Assembly (NCBI GenBank): GCA_017353855.1
Contig: JAFMSA010000277.1
Span: forward strand, 1 to 6,079
Direction: 5' to 3'
Length of the DNA stretch: 6,079 nt
DNA from: Alphaproteobacteria bacterium
GTDB taxonomy: Bacteria > Pseudomonadota > Alphaproteobacteria > ATCC43930 > CGMCC-115725
This document shows, one piece after another, positions 4,977-6,079 of the stretch; position 1 is the stretch's first letter, and the number at the start of each line of letters is the position of its first letter. The notes below the pieces were generated by a model. That model saw only the letters and a list, made by a program, of their open reading frames with translations, was not told where the DNA came from and searched no databases. Made by a program: the position numbers and the translations under genes.

Positions 4977-6079
4977 ATGCCGGGGTCGCGGGACACCCCC
5001 TGCCCCGCTAATCGCACACGTCTGCGCATCTGTGTTCAGGGCACGGTTCAAGGCGTCGGGTTCCGGCCATTTGTCTATCGTCATGCTTCGTCGCTCGGAT
5101 TATCCGGCTGGGTGAATAACTCGCCTGAGGGATTGACGATCGAGGCGGAAGGCGATCCCGAGCAGATCGCCGTGCTGCTTCACGCGCTTCGCGAAGCCCC
5201 GCCGCCGAACGCCGTCGTCGCGTCGATCGATGCGCACGAGATCGCTCCGGGCGGCGAGTGCGGTTTCGCCATTCGCGAAAGCCGGGTAGCTGGTGCCCGC
5301 ACAGCCTCGGTCATGCCCGATCTCGCCACTTGCGAGGACTGCCTGCGCGAGTTGTTCGATCCCCGCGACCGCCGCTACCGATATCCGTTCATCAACTGCA
5401 CGCAGTGCGGTCCGCGCTACAGCATCATCGAGGAGATTCCCTACGATCGCGCACGCACCTCGATGCGCCGGTTCCCGATGTGCATTGCCTGCCGAGCCGA
5501 ATACGAGGATCCGACGCATCGGCGATTTCACGCTGAACCCAACGCCTGCCCCGATTGCGGCCCGCGAATCGCGCTATGGAACGGGACGGGCGGCATCCTT
5601 TCGCGGGACAACGATGCGCTTCTCGCTGCCGCGGCGGCAGTTGGGGAAGGCCGGATCGTCGCAGTCAAGGGGATCGGCGGCTTTCATCTGCTTGCCGACG
5701 CCCGCGACGAGGTCGCCGTGGCGCGGCTGCGCCGACGCAAGCGGCGCGAGGAGAAGCCGTTTGCGGTGATGTTCCCGTCGCTCGCCGCGATCCGGAACGG
5801 TTGCCGCGTCTGCCGCGAAGAAGAAAAACTGCTGATGGGAGCAGCCCGACCGATCGTGCTTCTCTGCCGTGCAGGCGACGGGCTGGCTCCCTCTGTCGCA
5901 CCCGGCAATCCCCGACTGGGAGTCTATCTGCCGTACTCCCCGCTACATCATCTGCTCATGCGCGAGCTGAGCTTCCCGGTCGTCGCAACCAGCGGCAACA
6001 TCAGCGACGAGCCCATTGTCATCGACCAGGATGAAGCGCTGTCGCGGTTATGTGATATTGCCGACCTGTTCCTTGTCCA
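4977..6079 (+). CDS. hypF: Carbamoyltransferase HypF, 3'-partial
   Basis: HypF uses carbamoyl phosphate and ATP to begin making the cyanide ligands of the NiFe centre, passing the carbamoyl group to HypE. The window holds the first 367 codons of a protein that is normally about 750 residues. Domains in order: acylphosphatase-like, VQGTVQGVGFRPF at 20-32 with catalytic-type Arg30 and Asn48 in WVNNSPEG; zinc-finger pair with C119/C122, C141/C144, C169/C172 and C191/C194; YrdC-like domain from about 208, with VKGIGGFHL near 230-237, KRREEKPFAVMFP, and ATSGNISDEP at 337-346. The Kae1-like C-terminal carbamoyltransferase domain would follow and is beyond the window edge. ATG 4977 is 5 nt after the hypA stop, giving a leader of about 14 residues before the first strand. 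The frame has no stop to the last base. The remaining hyp genes (hypC, hypD, hypE) might follow downstream; that is a guess. Confidence 0.95.
   Translation, partial: MPGSRDTPCPANRTRLRICVQGTVQGVGFRPFVYRHASSLGLSGWVNNSPEGLTIEAEGDPEQIAVLLHALREAPPPNAVVASIDAHEIAPGGECGFAIRESRVAGARTASVMPDLATCEDCLRELFDPRDRRYRYPFINCTQCGPRYSIIEEIPYDRARTSMRRFPMCIACRAEYEDPTHRRFHAEPNACPDCGPRIALWNGTGGILSRDNDALLAAAAAVGEGRIVAVKGIGGFHLLADARDEVAVARLRRRKRREEKPFAVMFPSLAAIRNGCRVCREEEKLLMGAARPIVLLCRAGDGLAPSVAPGNPRLGVYLPYSPLHHLLMRELSFPVVATSGNISDEPIVIDQDEALSRLCDIADLFLV

Noticed and set aside
4170..5084. A 304-codon open frame on the minus strand across hydA, the protease, hypA and hypF
   Set aside because: It spans four convincing plus-strand genes, its translation is rich in Arg, Ser, Ala and Pro as expected of an antisense shadow in GC-rich DNA, and it shows no recognisable domain.

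Overview
The window holds one tightly packed, single-strand (+) operon encoding a cytoplasmic heterotetrameric [NiFe] hydrogenase of the group 3b type (NAD(P)-linked, "sulfhydrogenase"-like, HydBGDA/HyhBGSL) together with the start of its maturation genes. The DNA is GC-rich, with GTG starts and strong G/C third-position bias. This and the gene set suggest a proteobacterium, possibly an alphaproteobacterium. That assignment is inference and weakly supported, because the window has no rRNA or phylogenetic marker.

Layout: (1) 2-865, hydB beta subunit (ferredoxin-type [4Fe-4S] protein), 5' end cut by the window edge. (2) 883-1347, a stand-alone cyclic-nucleotide-binding-fold protein with no DNA-binding domain. 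(3) 1322-2170, hydG gamma subunit (FAD/NAD(P)H reductase with a [2Fe-2S] site). (4) 2175-2951, hydD delta (small) subunit with cysteines for three [4Fe-4S] clusters. (5) 2941-4230, hydA alpha (large, NiFe catalytic) subunit. (6) 4235-4726, an M52-family maturation protease. (7) 4708-4971, a shortened HypA lacking the zinc domain. (8) 4977-6079, hypF, 3' end cut by the window edge. Junctions run from 26-nt overlaps to a 17-nt gap, so translational coupling is likely. No gap is large enough for an internal promoter or terminator, and the operon promoter must lie upstream of the window. No RNA gene, mobile element, CRISPR array or significant repeat was seen.

How it works together (family knowledge): electrons pass between NAD(P)H at the FAD of HydG, the Fe-S clusters of HydG, HydB and HydD, and the NiFe site of HydA. 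HypF begins cyanide ligand synthesis, HypA helps deliver nickel, and the protease trims the HydA C-terminus after metal insertion. The points most worth a second look are the cysteine-free, zinc-domain-less HypA, the stand-alone CNB protein whose phosphate-binding cassette lacks the usual arginine, and a Tyr in place of the usual His in the HydA L1 motif.
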